DNA of 64,000 nucleotides from BD1-7 clade bacterium (GCA_902705865.1 CACSIO010000012.1:682001-746000); one strand, 5' to 3'. Shown: positions 27,357 to 36,831, counted from the stretch's first letter. Numbers and translations are program-made. Notes: a model not told the origin generated them from the sequence alone.

Positions 27357-29060
27357 ATGGGCGCATGGCGTAAGTTGGATCGGCCTTTTTGGACGGGAGC
27401 GCTGGGTGTTTGGTTGTCAGTTATTGTGGGCATTACCGGTTGCTCAGATAATGATTCGAATGACGATACATACGTAGATCCAGAACCCGGTCATCCGGCA
27501 CCACAACCGCGGCCAGCGCTTTCGATTCAAGTTACATCAGATGACGGTAGCCGCACTCGCGTGCAGACGACCAAAGGTCTCTTCGAAGAGCGGGATCCTT
27601 TTCTCAAGCCACCAGGAAATAATCATCTGGAAACGGTTTATGAAAACGCACGAGATGGCCTGGGGGTTGAAATGGCCCATACGTTGCCGTCTACGCCAAC
27701 TAGTCCTTATAACTTGCATCCAGACCCGGTAGTGAGTGAAATCAATGCAACGTCTCAGCGAGATGATATCAAGATGCTGTTTGATCAGATGCAGGCGAGT
27801 CTTACTAATAGTGATTCGCTAGAGGTCGCTGATATCAATCGGTTGATCGATATTCTTGAAGGAAACCCTGTTCAAGATCGTGTTTATTCAGGGTTTCCAA
27901 TATTGCACTACCAAGGCCCTAAAAAGCAGAAAACCGTTTCGCCGATATTCGATAAAAACGGTGAGGTTATCGGCGGTAATGTTAATGTTCGGCAAATATG
28001 GGCTGACAATCACATTGAATCCGATACAGCCTTTATTGACCCGAGTGCAGTTTGGGATGTTCCTTGGACGATTACCTACACGGTTGATGTGTTGAATCGA
28101 GGTACCGACGACTTCTCTCCATTCGTTATGTACTTCGATAGCCCTGAACTGTCGGAAGAAGGAAAGCCAAGGAAGCCCCATATCGGGCTTGATCAGACGT
28201 TTTTCCCGATGGAAGACGGTACTCGTGTAGTGTTTGAAATCGGCATGGCACCAGCTCGATATTGGAATCTTACGTACACGTGGGGGTGGCGGAAACATCC
28301 GCCGAGGGTGCAGGTTATTGAGAATGCACTGAAGCGTTTCAGCGGCAAAGCCCTGCCTGAATGGGAAATTTCTGTTTTCGGCAGTGACCCAACGGCATCA
28401 GAGCAGGCGAAGTTGGATGCAATTGGAAAACTTGGCGATATTGCTCCGGCGAAAGTCATGTGGAACCGAATGCACGACTTGAAAGATCTGGTTGCTGGCA
28501 CCAATAGCACCTTGACGGAAACACAGCAGAGCAGTGCGTCGGATATTCTAGTTGCAGCCAGGCGCGCATTTGTTCAGTGGAAAGATCGAACCAAGCTTCC
28601 AGACGGTGTTTATCATGAGGAAGGCTGTGATTTAACGCTATTGTATGCAAACAATACGATTTATGGCGAATTCGCCGACGGCAGCACCGGTATCTACTAC
28701 CCGTGGAGTAAACGCGGTGCTGATATCTCGGTTTGCCTTGTAAACGGGGATTATTACGATCACGCCTACACAAATATCGATTTCGGTGGTGCCCGCGGGT
28801 GGGAAAATACCTTTCAGAGCACGACAGAGATCGGGGGCGCAGGGCCATGGTTTACATTCGGGCGAGTGCACTGGTGGCCGATAGCGGGAACACCGTCTTT
28901 GGGTGAAATCAATGTGCCCGCAGCTCAAACCATCAATGGCTCGGATGTTTATGGAAAACACACGGTTGATATTGAATTCAACTTTGAGCCCTCTCGACGA
29001 TTGCGCTTCTATCAGTTTGATCCGAAACACCATGATACGGCGGTCTATTCAGTGCACTAG
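27357..29060 (+). CDS. Large predicted lipoprotein of unknown family in the copper cluster
   Basis: The 567-aa product begins with a hydrophobic stretch and lipobox GALGVWLSVIVGITGCSDND, so it is likely anchored by Cys near residue 30. The mature part starts with a Pro- and Asp-rich linker. The C-terminal half is rich in Trp, Tyr and His, with TWGWRKHPP, RVHWWPIAG and KHHDTAVYSVH at the very end. These could bind metal but no known motif fits. It lies between the two SCO-type genes, and its expression is presumably shared with them. No function is proposed. Confidence 0.75.
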   Translation: MGAWRKLDRPFWTGALGVWLSVIVGITGCSDNDSNDDTYVDPEPGHPAPQPRPALSIQVTSDDGSRTRVQTTKGLFEERDPFLKPPGNNHLETVYENARDGLGVEMAHTLPSTPTSPYNLHPDPVVSEINATSQRDDIKMLFDQMQASLTNSDSLEVADINRLIDILEGNPVQDRVYSGFPILHYQGPKKQKTVSPIFDKNGEVIGGNVNVRQIWADNHIESDTAFIDPSAVWDVPWTITYTVDVLNRGTDDFSPFVMYFDSPELSEEGKPRKPHIGLDQTFFPMEDGTRVVFEIGMAPARYWNLTYTWGWRKHPPRVQVIENALKRFSGKALPEWEISVFGSDPTASEQAKLDAIGKLGDIAPAKVMWNRMHDLKDLVAGTNSTLTETQQSSASDILVAARRAFVQWKDRTKLPDGVYHEEGCDLTLLYANNTIYGEFADGSTGIYYPWSKRGADISVCLVNGDYYDHAYTNIDFGGARGWENTFQSTTEIGGAGPWFTFGRVHWWPIAGTPSLGEINVPAAQTINGSDVYGKHTVDIEFNFEPSRRLRFYQFDPKHHDTAVYSVH

Positions 29061-29105
29061 ATACTTAACTAATAAACATCTGAGCCAGAATAACAAGGAC
29101 GTAAT

Positions 29106-29885
29106 ATGTATGCCAACAACAGCAAACGCTCAACAAATCGTTTTAAAAAACGCCGTTCAGAACAAATTCAGCTAGCGTTGATCGGTGTTCTTATCGTTGC
29201 GGTCATTCTGGTTGAGCGATCCATTATCTCGGCTCCAAAGAGTAGCACGCAATCACAGTGGCTGACTGCCGGGACGAGAATGGAGAACATTGACGATAGG
29301 GCCGCTGATAAACGCATGCGTTTATCAGGTATTGCTGAAGGTATTGCGGTTCAGTCTTTAAGTTTGAATACGGTGAACTCTGCTGGCGTGGCCGCAGCAC
29401 AAGTGGTCATTCCGGCAATCACGCTGGTAAGCTCTGAAGGGAAGACTGTTGATTTACCCTCTGTGATTGGCGGTGACCGCTCCGTTGTGTTGCAGTTTGT
29501 GTTTACGAGTTGTCAGAATGTGTGCCCGATAATGGTAACAACGTTTTCTGAATCTCAACAATTTCTCGCGCGTCATCAGACGCAATTAGTGTCCATTTCT
29601 ATTGACCCGACGTTCGATACACCGGCCAAGCTTCAGCAATATGCTAATCGCTTTGGTGCTCGCGTTGGTATTGAGAGTGACTGGATGTTTCTTACCGGAG
29701 CATCGAGAGATATTGATCAAGTAAAGCATGCGTTTGATGCCATCTACAGTGGTTCTAACAAGGCCCATCATAAGCCGGTGATATACCTAAAACCTGAGGC
29801 TAGCGAGCAGTGGTATGTGCTGGATGCTTTGTCGGGTGTTGAGACCTTTCAAGAGCAAGTTGCCGTTTTGTTAGAGAGTCGTTAA
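29106..29885 (+). CDS. SCO1/SenC family copper chaperone-like protein
   Basis: A 259-aa periplasmic protein with one membrane anchor (IQLALIGVLIVAVILVERS, residues ~20-39). The thioredoxin-like domain has the copper or thiol motif FTSCQNVCPIM with Cys136 and Cys140, then LVSISIDPTFDTPAKLQQYA, and the third ligand region KAHHKPVIYL. These are the key SCO features. SCO proteins deliver copper to the CuA site of oxidases or act as thiol reductases. Here no oxidase subunit is adjacent; the multicopper oxidase two genes upstream is the likely client. AAGGA precedes the ATG. The next gene starts 4 nt downstream. Confidence 0.92.
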   Translation: MYANNSKRSTNRFKKRRSEQIQLALIGVLIVAVILVERSIISAPKSSTQSQWLTAGTRMENIDDRAADKRMRLSGIAEGIAVQSLSLNTVNSAGVAAAQVVIPAITLVSSEGKTVDLPSVIGGDRSVVLQFVFTSCQNVCPIMVTTFSESQQFLARHQTQLVSISIDPTFDTPAKLQQYANRFGARVGIESDWMFLTGASRDIDQVKHAFDAIYSGSNKAHHKPVIYLKPEASEQWYVLDALSGVETFQEQVAVLLESR

Positions 29886-29889
29886 GGGC

Positions 29890-31572
29890 GTGTTCCTGCG
29901 GTATCTTGCTGTCTCATTCATCGTTATCTGCGGTATGCAGACTCCAACGCTATTCTCGTCAAACGACGCAGCTGACTATTGCCGTTTCTATATGACTGGG
30001 CTTAGGTTTGACGGTACTTCTGTACCTGTGAGTTTTGGTAACGGTATGCTGTCGACGAGTGATCGGTTTTCGTGTCATTCATGCCATCGTCGATCTGGGT
30101 ATGGTGGCAGTGAGGCAGGTAATTACGTGCCGCCGATTACCGGAGCTCATCTTTTTCAGCAAGGCTTTGATGATCGCACATGGTTGTTTAATGATCTTTT
30201 TAAGCGCGAACAGCGCGCCTCAGATTGGTCAAGCCTGAGGACCTCTCGAAATCGACCAGCCTATAATGCCTCAAGCTTATTCACTGCACTCACTTTGGGC
30301 GTCGCCTCGAATGGTAAAACACTTAGCCCGCTGATGCCGAGATATACGTTGGACCAAACAACGTATGAGGAATTAGTGACTTGTCTCGATTCGCTTTCTG
30401 CAAAACACCACGGTGTTAGTGATCAGCAGGTTCATTTTTCTACGATCGTTCATGAGGGCGTTTCACCCGCAGAAAAACGCGCAATGCTTGATGTAATGCA
30501 CGGGTTTATCCATCAAATAAATCGTGAAGTCTCACGTTGGCAGCAACAACCCGACAATCGTTCAGCGTATTATCGAGCAGGATTTGTCGATACCTATCGT
30601 CACTGGAAGTTGCAAGTGTGGGAGTTAACCGGTCAGCCAAATAGTTGGCAGCAGCAACTGGAGCGTTTCTATGCTGCAGAGCCAGTATTCGCAGTGATCG
30701 GCGGTATTGTGCCGAGTACGTTCGATCAGGTGGGTAAGTTTTGTAACGAAAATGAGTTGCCGTGTTTGTTTCCTAATACTTGGTTGCCCGGCGTTATCCC
30801 TGAGGATAGGCTAACCCACACCGTTTATTTTAGCGGCGGAGCACGTCGCGAATTCGATGCCATGATGACAATAGCGAGTGCGTCGTCTGTGGATCTGCTG
30901 TTTGTTTCGAGCGACTACTCAGGCAAATTACCGATTCCAATCGGTAGCGATCTGCGTCGGTTTGCGCATGTTGAGCAGCTAGAAGAACATATCGATCATA
31001 TTGAGTTCGTAAGTGCGGATAGAACGCGTGGTGAACGATTCAAAATTGCTATTTTTCCAACGTCATTGGGCGGTACAACGGCGCCAGCCATGTGGCGACC
31101 GATTCTGAAGCGGCTGCTATTTTTGCCGATTGAGTTAACGCTTCCATCTCCATTCGAGTGGATTATTGAGGATATTCGTAAAAATGAGGGTGGGGGAACA
31201 CTTGCGGCCAACATCTACATGATCTCACCTTATGCTTCTGTCGGTGATCAAACTCTGCGCTACATGCCCGATAAATTTCGCAGTAGAGCATGGCTCTCTA
31301 GCCGCGGTATCCCAGTGACGCATGAGCGTCTACAGTTGAATACGTTTTACGCGATGGGGCTCGTTCATGATGCGATTAGGCATTTGTTGGATGAGTTTTC
31401 CCGTCAGTATTTCCTGGAAGTACTTGAGCGAGAGGCAGAAGATGCCTTGAATCCGGGCGTATACCCTGATATTAGCTTGGGGCCTGATCAGCGCATTGCA
31501 GTGAAGGCACTAACGGTGTGGAAATTGCCGGCAGGTCACGAGCACTGGCAGCCACTGACTTCAGTGCGTTAG
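29890..31572 (+). CDS. Exported cytochrome c / periplasmic binding-protein fusion
   Basis: The 560-aa product starts with GTG and a signal (FLRYLAVSFIVICGMQTP). A short cytochrome c domain follows with one haem motif, CHSCH at residues 62-66, in RFSCHSCHRRSGYGGSEAG; PLMPRYTLD with a candidate Met ligand comes at ~140. From about residue 190 it resembles a type I periplasmic binding protein of the branched-chain amino-acid kind: FAVIGGIVPSTFDQVGKFCN, then a hinge segment THTVYFSGGARREFDAMM. No permease gene is near. It may be a ligand-responsive electron carrier. Closely spaced after SCO1. Confidence 0.75.
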   Translation: MFLRYLAVSFIVICGMQTPTLFSSNDAADYCRFYMTGLRFDGTSVPVSFGNGMLSTSDRFSCHSCHRRSGYGGSEAGNYVPPITGAHLFQQGFDDRTWLFNDLFKREQRASDWSSLRTSRNRPAYNASSLFTALTLGVASNGKTLSPLMPRYTLDQTTYEELVTCLDSLSAKHHGVSDQQVHFSTIVHEGVSPAEKRAMLDVMHGFIHQINREVSRWQQQPDNRSAYYRAGFVDTYRHWKLQVWELTGQPNSWQQQLERFYAAEPVFAVIGGIVPSTFDQVGKFCNENELPCLFPNTWLPGVIPEDRLTHTVYFSGGARREFDAMMTIASASSVDLLFVSSDYSGKLPIPIGSDLRRFAHVEQLEEHIDHIEFVSADRTRGERFKIAIFPTSLGGTTAPAMWRPILKRLLFLPIELTLPSPFEWIIEDIRKNEGGGTLAANIYMISPYASVGDQTLRYMPDKFRSRAWLSSRGIPVTHERLQLNTFYAMGLVHDAIRHLLDEFSRQYFLEVLEREAEDALNPGVYPDISLGPDQRIAVKALTVWKLPAGHEHWQPLTSVR

Positions 31573-31592
31573 TTCGTTGAGACGGTAATGCC

Positions 31593-31628
31593 GCTGAGGG
31601 GGCTGAGGGGGCTGAGACCCCCGGCGGC
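31593..31628 (+). terminator. G-rich tandem repeat and GC hairpin after the copper cluster
   Basis: GCTGAGGGG occurs twice in tandem and begins a third time (31593-31617). The block can fold with the following CCCCC and GCGGC (GCCGC from 31590 pairs with GCGGC ending at 31628), leading into TTT. It lies between convergent genes, so a terminator role is plausible, though the T-run is short. Confidence 0.4.
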
Positions 31629-31671
31629 TTTGGGGCTTAAAGGCGATGTCGCCCGCTGCAAGGGGGCAGGG

Positions 31672-32871
31672 TTATTCGCGAATAGGTTGTGTGGAGTCGG
31701 GATTCTCCATTGGCCGTATTTCGATGATGACGGCAAATAGGGGATGATCCAAGTAGTGCATTTCGCGACTTCGCATGCGTCTAGCTTCTTCTAGCTTACC
31801 TATATGGAGAATGTCTTCAGTACGCAGTGGGCCGGCAGTTTCAGTGAGCGTAGGCGGCTGTTCCAATTGATCCGTTTCGATGGGGGTAGTCTGTGTCGCT
31901 GTTGCGGTGTTATCGTCGTCAACGTCTGTCTCAGTATCTTTTGCGTCGTTATCATTAATAGATTGTTCAAATGGCGGTAAAGGTGGGCGCAACCAGCCTT
32001 TGGGTTCAGGCGGTGGGCCTGCATTTGCCAACTGCTTTTCGTGTTTTTCAACCTGATCCTCAACCATGATTTGCTCTTCGAGCGGGGTAGATGGATCAAG
32101 CAGTGCAGATTCGTCGAGTGAGCCGATTACCATGGTGTCTTGCATTGTAGTGCTTTCGCTAACTGGCTGAAGGTGGTCGTTAGCTGATTCAAGCATCTGC
32201 GGCAGCGATTCGATTGCGTCCTCGTTCCAGTGAAGTGTTTTGGTATCTTTTGCTTCAGGTGAAAACTTAGTAAACCAAAGGTTTGCACGGATATGGAGGT
32301 AACGTGCTTTGTAGATTTGCAGGGTACCTGCCAGCTCAGGGATATGGTCGATGGTTTCTCCGCCAGTGATCGCTATGTTACGGGCATCTTTTCGGTCAGT
32401 TAATGTTTGTTCCCAGGCACGGTGAAAAAGTACCTTATGTTTATGCGTTGCCGACAACTTCTTGAATATTGCCTCATTGCGATAATCTTTTTGAGTCGCG
32501 TCCTTAAGAACGAGCGGCATAATTACGGGCGACTCATCGTTGTTGTTTTCGGTTCCGGCTCTGATGTCGTCTGATGAGGCAGGAGTAACTTCTGTATTGA
32601 GCAGTGAGTAGGGATGATCTTCACTTTCAAGCACTGCATAGTCACCGTTTGGATAGCTTAGCGGCAAAGTTGTCGGCCAAACTTCTTCGGTTGCGTTGTA
32701 GTGTTCTTCATTGGTGAAGACCGTCATTTCTATAATGTATCTATCTTCATACAGATCTTTTTCTGGCTCAGTTATCTGGCCGGATTCTGCAGGTAAAAGT
32801 GCTTGTGCGTTACCTATTGCTGATACTGATAGCAGTAACGAAAGCGTTAACAATTTTAGTGGTGCTGTCAT
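31672..32871 (-). CDS. csiV: CsiV-like peptidoglycan-binding protein
   Basis: A 399-aa exported protein with a Sec signal (LKLLTLSLLLSVSAIGNAQA). The N-terminal domain starts RYIIEMTVFTNEE and the C-terminal one ends HYLDHPLFAVIIEIRP, the two ends typical of the CsiV family. The middle (residues ~225-345) is a Glu-, Thr- and Asp-rich low-complexity linker. CsiV in Pseudomonas-type bacteria binds peptidoglycan and affects cell separation or wall stability. It lies downstream of mfd on the same strand, its usual neighbour. Confidence 0.82.
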   Translation of the reverse strand: MTAPLKLLTLSLLLSVSAIGNAQALLPAESGQITEPEKDLYEDRYIIEMTVFTNEEHYNATEEVWPTTLPLSYPNGDYAVLESEDHPYSLLNTEVTPASSDDIRAGTENNNDESPVIMPLVLKDATQKDYRNEAIFKKLSATHKHKVLFHRAWEQTLTDRKDARNIAITGGETIDHIPELAGTLQIYKARYLHIRANLWFTKFSPEAKDTKTLHWNEDAIESLPQMLESANDHLQPVSESTTMQDTMVIGSLDESALLDPSTPLEEQIMVEDQVEKHEKQLANAGPPPEPKGWLRPPLPPFEQSINDNDAKDTETDVDDDNTATATQTTPIETDQLEQPPTLTETAGPLRTEDILHIGKLEEARRMRSREMHYLDHPLFAVIIEIRPMENPDSTQPIRE

Positions 32872-32943
32872 TCAAGACTCCCTGGCGACCGATTTTCTGC
32901 GTTCAATTGCATCGCGGCCTTTGGATATTGACGTCTTTGTAAT

Positions 32944-35900
32944 TTATGCTTCCAGCTGTTCGAGAATATCACCAATCCATTGGGTTCTCTGTTCAGCATC
33001 TTCAGTTTCTCGCTGATATTTCAGCGCCGTTGCTCCGTCGAACGAAAACATGTTGGGTGCGGACTGTACCATTTTCACGAGCTTGAGCGGATCAATCTGT
33101 GTATCTTCGGCAAACTCGATGCGCCCGTTGGTTTGATTTGCTGTGATTTTCACGATGCCCAATGATTCTGCACGCAACTTCAGGCTGGTAACGTCAAACA
33201 AATGGTTAATTTGCTGCGGTAGTAGGCCAAATCGATCGATCATTTGTACTTTGATGTCTCGCAGTTCATCATCATTTGCACTGTTAGCGATCGATTTATA
33301 CATGATCAGTCGATTATGCACATCGGGCAAATAGTCATCCGGAATTATTGCAGAAATATGCAAATTGATCTCAGTTCCCTGGCGTAAAGGTTGATCAATA
33401 TTCGGCGTTTCTCCGCGCTGAATGGATTTAACCGCTTTGTCGAGCATTTCCATATAGAGGGAATAGCCAACCGTTTGTATCTGGCCTGATTGATCGTCAC
33501 CTAACAGTTCACCGGCACCGCGTATTTCAAGGTCATGTGTTGCTAGTGTGAAACCAGCGCCGAGATCCGTCGCTTCTTCGATAGCATTCAGCCGTTTTTC
33601 CGCATCTTTGGAGAGTTTTTTCTCCGCGGGTATTAACATGTAGGCATAGGCTTGGTGGTGCGATCGGCCAACTCGGCCGCGTAATTGGTGAAGTTGTGCC
33701 AAGCCGAATTTGTCCGCACGATCAATAATGATGGTGTTGGCAGTTGGTACGTCAATACCGGTTTCAATGATGGTGGTGCAAACAAGTAGGTTAAAACGCT
33801 TGTGGTAAAAGTCACTCATGACTCTTTCTAGTTCACGCTCTCGCATTTGCCCGTGGCCGATGCCGATTCGTGCCTCTGGCACCAATGCTGCTAAATCAGC
33901 AGCGGTTTTCTCGATGGTTTTTACGTCATTATGCAGGTAGTAAACCTGCCCACCACGCAATAATTCACGCAGGATGGCTTCTTTTAGAAGGTTGTCGTCA
34001 CTGGCTTTGACAAACGTCTTGATTGAGAGGCGCTTGGCGGGTGGCGTTGCAATGATCGACAAATCCCGGATTCCAGCCATCGACATGTTAAGTGTCCGGG
34101 GAATCGGTGTGGCGGTAAGTGCCAAAACATCCACCTGCGCGCGAAGACTTTTCAGTGAGTCTTTTTGTTTCACGCCAAACCTGTGTTCTTCATCGATAAT
34201 GACGAGGCCCAGATTGTTGAATTTGACGTCTGCTTGCAGCAGTTTATGGGTGCCGATGAGGATATCAACTTGACCGGATTCCAGTTTTTCAATCACTTGT
34301 TGTTGCTGTTTCGCAGTTTTGAATCGACTGAGTACTTCAACGTTGATTGCCATATCGGCAAATCGGTCAACGAAGGATTCATAATGCTGCTGCGCCAGCA
34401 GTGTTGTTGGTACGAGTACGCCCACTTGTTTGCTGTTGTTAACCGCTGTAAATGCCGCACGCATAGCGACTTCTGTTTTACCAAAACCGACATCGCCGCA
34501 AACCAACCTGTCCATGGGGGTAGAGGCATGCATGTCTCTAAGTACCGCCGATATAGCAGATGACTGATCGTCGGTTTCTTCGAACGGGAAGTTTGCAGCA
34601 AAGCGCAGGTATTCGCCGGAGTTTGTTGCGTGGGCGAAACCTTTTCTGGCTGCCCGGCGCGCGTAGATGTCGAGTAGCTCTGCGGCCACATCATTGACTT
34701 TCTCTGCGGCTTTGCGCTTCGCTTTGCTCCATTGGTCAGTGCCTAGTCGATGTAATGGCGCATGTTCGTCATCGCCACCGGTATATCGGCTAATCAAATG
34801 CAGTGATGCGACAGGCACGTAGAGCATGGCTTCGTCGGCGTATTTTAAGGTCAAAAATTCATTCTTTTCACCGTCGAGTTCGATCACCTTAAGGCCAAGG
34901 TACCGGCCAATGCCATGATCAATATGAACGACGGCAGCGTTGGGTTTGAGTTCAGTCAGACTTTTGATAACAACGTCGGTGTTATCTTTGTTTTGCCGAC
35001 GTCTGCGACGTTGTTGAACACGGTTACCGAACAGTTGGGACTCGGCGACTAAATCACAGTCTTCAAGACTCATACCTTGGCTGATAGGCGATACCGTCAA
35101 ACCTATAGAGGGTTGCTCGGTAACAAATGCCTGCCAATTTTCGATATCCTGATAACCAATGTTGCAGGCTTTGAAAATATCCTGAAGCGCGTCTTTACGC
35201 CCCAGCGTTTCGGCGCAGAACAGCAAAGGCGAATTTGATGATGAGATAAATTCCTGGAGCTTACTATATGGGCTGGTCGCGTGCGCATCGATGCTCAGGT
35301 CAATAGGCAAACCGGAGGCTAGGTTAAAGAAGCCCTTGGCAGGGTTATCGTGTGGTTGATCTGTAACGATAATACGCGGATAGGCCTTGATTCGGCCGAA
35401 CAGTGCTTGTTCGTTTGAAAAAAGTGCGTCTGGCGGCAGTAGTGGGCGAGTCCGGTCTATGCCGTATTGCTCATAACGATTTTGAATCTCTTGCCAGTAC
35501 AGTCGGCAATTGGCTTCGACGGCATCGGTTGTGATGATCAGGCTGTCACTTGGGATGTGGTCTAATAAGCTATCGAGCTCTTCGTGAAAGAGTGGTAGAT
35601 AGTATTCAATGCCCGAGAACATTATCCCTTGATTGAGATCTTCGTAAAACTGCGCTTCTTTTATGCTGGTATCTTCAAAGTATTGATACCACTGATCTTT
35701 AAAGCGTTCGATGGCCGCTTTGTCGATTGGAAATTCCCGAGCTGGCAACACATCGATACTTTTGACTTTATCGACGGTTAGCTGGGTATCTGGGTTGAAG
35801 CGTTTGATGCCTTCCACTTCGATATCGAATAGCTCAATTCGAAATGGGTAGTCATTACCCATAGGGAATAGATCGACGATGCCGCCGCGAATCGCAAACT

Positions 35901-36387
35901 CACCATGCTCGTAGACGGTTTCGACACATTGGTAGTTGGAGGCTTGGAGCTCTAATCGCAATAACTCCGGATCAACCTCATCGCCGATACTGATATGCAG
36001 GTTGTTACTGGCAATATAAGGCCTTGGAGCGACTTTTTGCATCAATGTGTTTATTGGTACAAACAAAACGCCAGACTGTGTTTTTGACAATGTATGCAGG
36101 CAGCGTAGCCGATCTGACACGATGTCTTGATGCGGTGAAAAACTGTCGTATGGTAGTGTTTCCCAATCAGGGAAATGAAGTACCTGGGTATCCTGAGTGA
36201 AAAAGCGTACTTGTGCTTCTAATTCGTTCGCTGCCGCAGTTGTATCGCAGATAACTAAGCAGAATTTCTCACTGCTTTTTACGGCTTCGCTGATTGCATA
36301 TGCGCGTGCGGCATGATGAAGGTGGCACCAGTAACGTTTATCTGAAGCGCTGGTTGGGATCTCTGGGATTTGAAACGAAATTGCCAT
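32944..36387 (-). CDS. mfd: Transcription-repair coupling factor
   Basis: Mfd frees RNA polymerase stalled at DNA lesions and recruits UvrA. The 1147 aa carry, in order, the UvrB-like N-terminal region with the first segment HFPDWETLPYDSFSPHQ, the RNA-polymerase-interacting domain (AAVVHIDHGIGRYLGL), the RecG-like motor with Walker A GDVGFGKTEVAM and the DEEH box, motif VI QLRGRVGRSHHQAYAY, and the TRCF C-terminal domain. Length is that of E. coli Mfd. A 495-bp noncoding stretch separates it from trmA upstream. Confidence 0.97.
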   Translation of the reverse strand: MAISFQIPEIPTSASDKRYWCHLHHAARAYAISEAVKSSEKFCLVICDTTAAANELEAQVRFFTQDTQVLHFPDWETLPYDSFSPHQDIVSDRLRCLHTLSKTQSGVLFVPINTLMQKVAPRPYIASNNLHISIGDEVDPELLRLELQASNYQCVETVYEHGEFAIRGGIVDLFPMGNDYPFRIELFDIEVEGIKRFNPDTQLTVDKVKSIDVLPAREFPIDKAAIERFKDQWYQYFEDTSIKEAQFYEDLNQGIMFSGIEYYLPLFHEELDSLLDHIPSDSLIITTDAVEANCRLYWQEIQNRYEQYGIDRTRPLLPPDALFSNEQALFGRIKAYPRIIVTDQPHDNPAKGFFNLASGLPIDLSIDAHATSPYSKLQEFISSSNSPLLFCAETLGRKDALQDIFKACNIGYQDIENWQAFVTEQPSIGLTVSPISQGMSLEDCDLVAESQLFGNRVQQRRRRRQNKDNTDVVIKSLTELKPNAAVVHIDHGIGRYLGLKVIELDGEKNEFLTLKYADEAMLYVPVASLHLISRYTGGDDEHAPLHRLGTDQWSKAKRKAAEKVNDVAAELLDIYARRAARKGFAHATNSGEYLRFAANFPFEETDDQSSAISAVLRDMHASTPMDRLVCGDVGFGKTEVAMRAAFTAVNNSKQVGVLVPTTLLAQQHYESFVDRFADMAINVEVLSRFKTAKQQQQVIEKLESGQVDILIGTHKLLQADVKFNNLGLVIIDEEHRFGVKQKDSLKSLRAQVDVLALTATPIPRTLNMSMAGIRDLSIIATPPAKRLSIKTFVKASDDNLLKEAILRELLRGGQVYYLHNDVKTIEKTAADLAALVPEARIGIGHGQMRERELERVMSDFYHKRFNLLVCTTIIETGIDVPTANTIIIDRADKFGLAQLHQLRGRVGRSHHQAYAYMLIPAEKKLSKDAEKRLNAIEEATDLGAGFTLATHDLEIRGAGELLGDDQSGQIQTVGYSLYMEMLDKAVKSIQRGETPNIDQPLRQGTEINLHISAIIPDDYLPDVHNRLIMYKSIANSANDDELRDIKVQMIDRFGLLPQQINHLFDVTSLKLRAESLGIVKITANQTNGRIEFAEDTQIDPLKLVKMVQSAPNMFSFDGATALKYQRETEDAEQRTQWIGDILEQLEA

Positions 36388-36705
36388 GGTTCGGGATCGG
36401 TCGACAGTTAAGTCGTTTATTCTAACGTAGGCTCTCGCTGCTGCATAACCGCTTTATGTATGACCGTGTTGATTAATGCAAAATGCTTTGGGGTGTAAGC
36501 TAATGTTGATTAATATTTCGACACGATAAATAGTTTAAATTGAATATTGACCAATGCGAGTATTTGGGCATCTTAGAGCAATCGAACGATTTTTATGCAC
36601 AAATATGGTGAGTTTTGTATCCCCTATGTTTTGTCAAACATAAAAGCGTAAAAAAAACGCTACCATATGGTTGAAAACTCCTAACGTATTGAAAGTAAAA
36701 GAAAA

Positions 36706-36738
36706 ATACAAATTGATCAAAAAATGATCAATTTGTAT
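36706..36738 (-). terminator. 14-bp A/T-rich hairpin, possible trmA terminator
   Basis: Perfect arms ATACAAATTGATCA and TGATCAATTTGTAT around AAAAA. On the minus strand it is followed by TTTTCTTTTAC, so it could end the trmA transcript 145 nt after its stop. The low GC of the stem makes it a weak terminator; each arm also contains a GATC site. Confidence 0.45.
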
Positions 36739-36741
36739 GGG

Positions 36742-36813
36742 GTCCACATATCTTGGGGTTTAGAAGTATTTTTCTAACCTTTATCCAAAAACATATCCCC
36801 AGAATATGTGGAC
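36742..36813. repeat. Long imperfect inverted repeat (15 of 17 pairs)
   Basis: GTCCACATATCTTGGGG (36742-36758) pairs with CCCCAGAATATGTGGAC (36797-36813) except for two positions; the loop of 38 nt holds a further 6-bp pairing TTAGAA/TTCTAA. Confidence 0.6.
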
Positions 36814-36831
36814 AACTTTTTCTGTGGATAA
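36781..36831. promoter_or_regulatory. Cluster of DnaA-box-like sites
   Basis: TTATCCAAA at 36781-36789 (one mismatch to TTATCCACA), TGTGGACAA at 36807-36815 (one mismatch on the minus strand) and TGTGGATAA at 36823-36831 (perfect on the minus strand). Two are in direct repeat 16 bp apart. DnaA binding is inferred only. Confidence 0.45.

Noticed and set aside
24840-31572. Cytochrome c oxidase assembly operon
   Set aside because: SCO1 suggests it, but no oxidase subunit, CtaB or CtaG gene is present in the cluster.
36781-36831. Chromosomal replication origin
   Set aside because: Only three box-like sites, no dnaA, dnaN or gidA nearby; kept as a DnaA-site candidate only.
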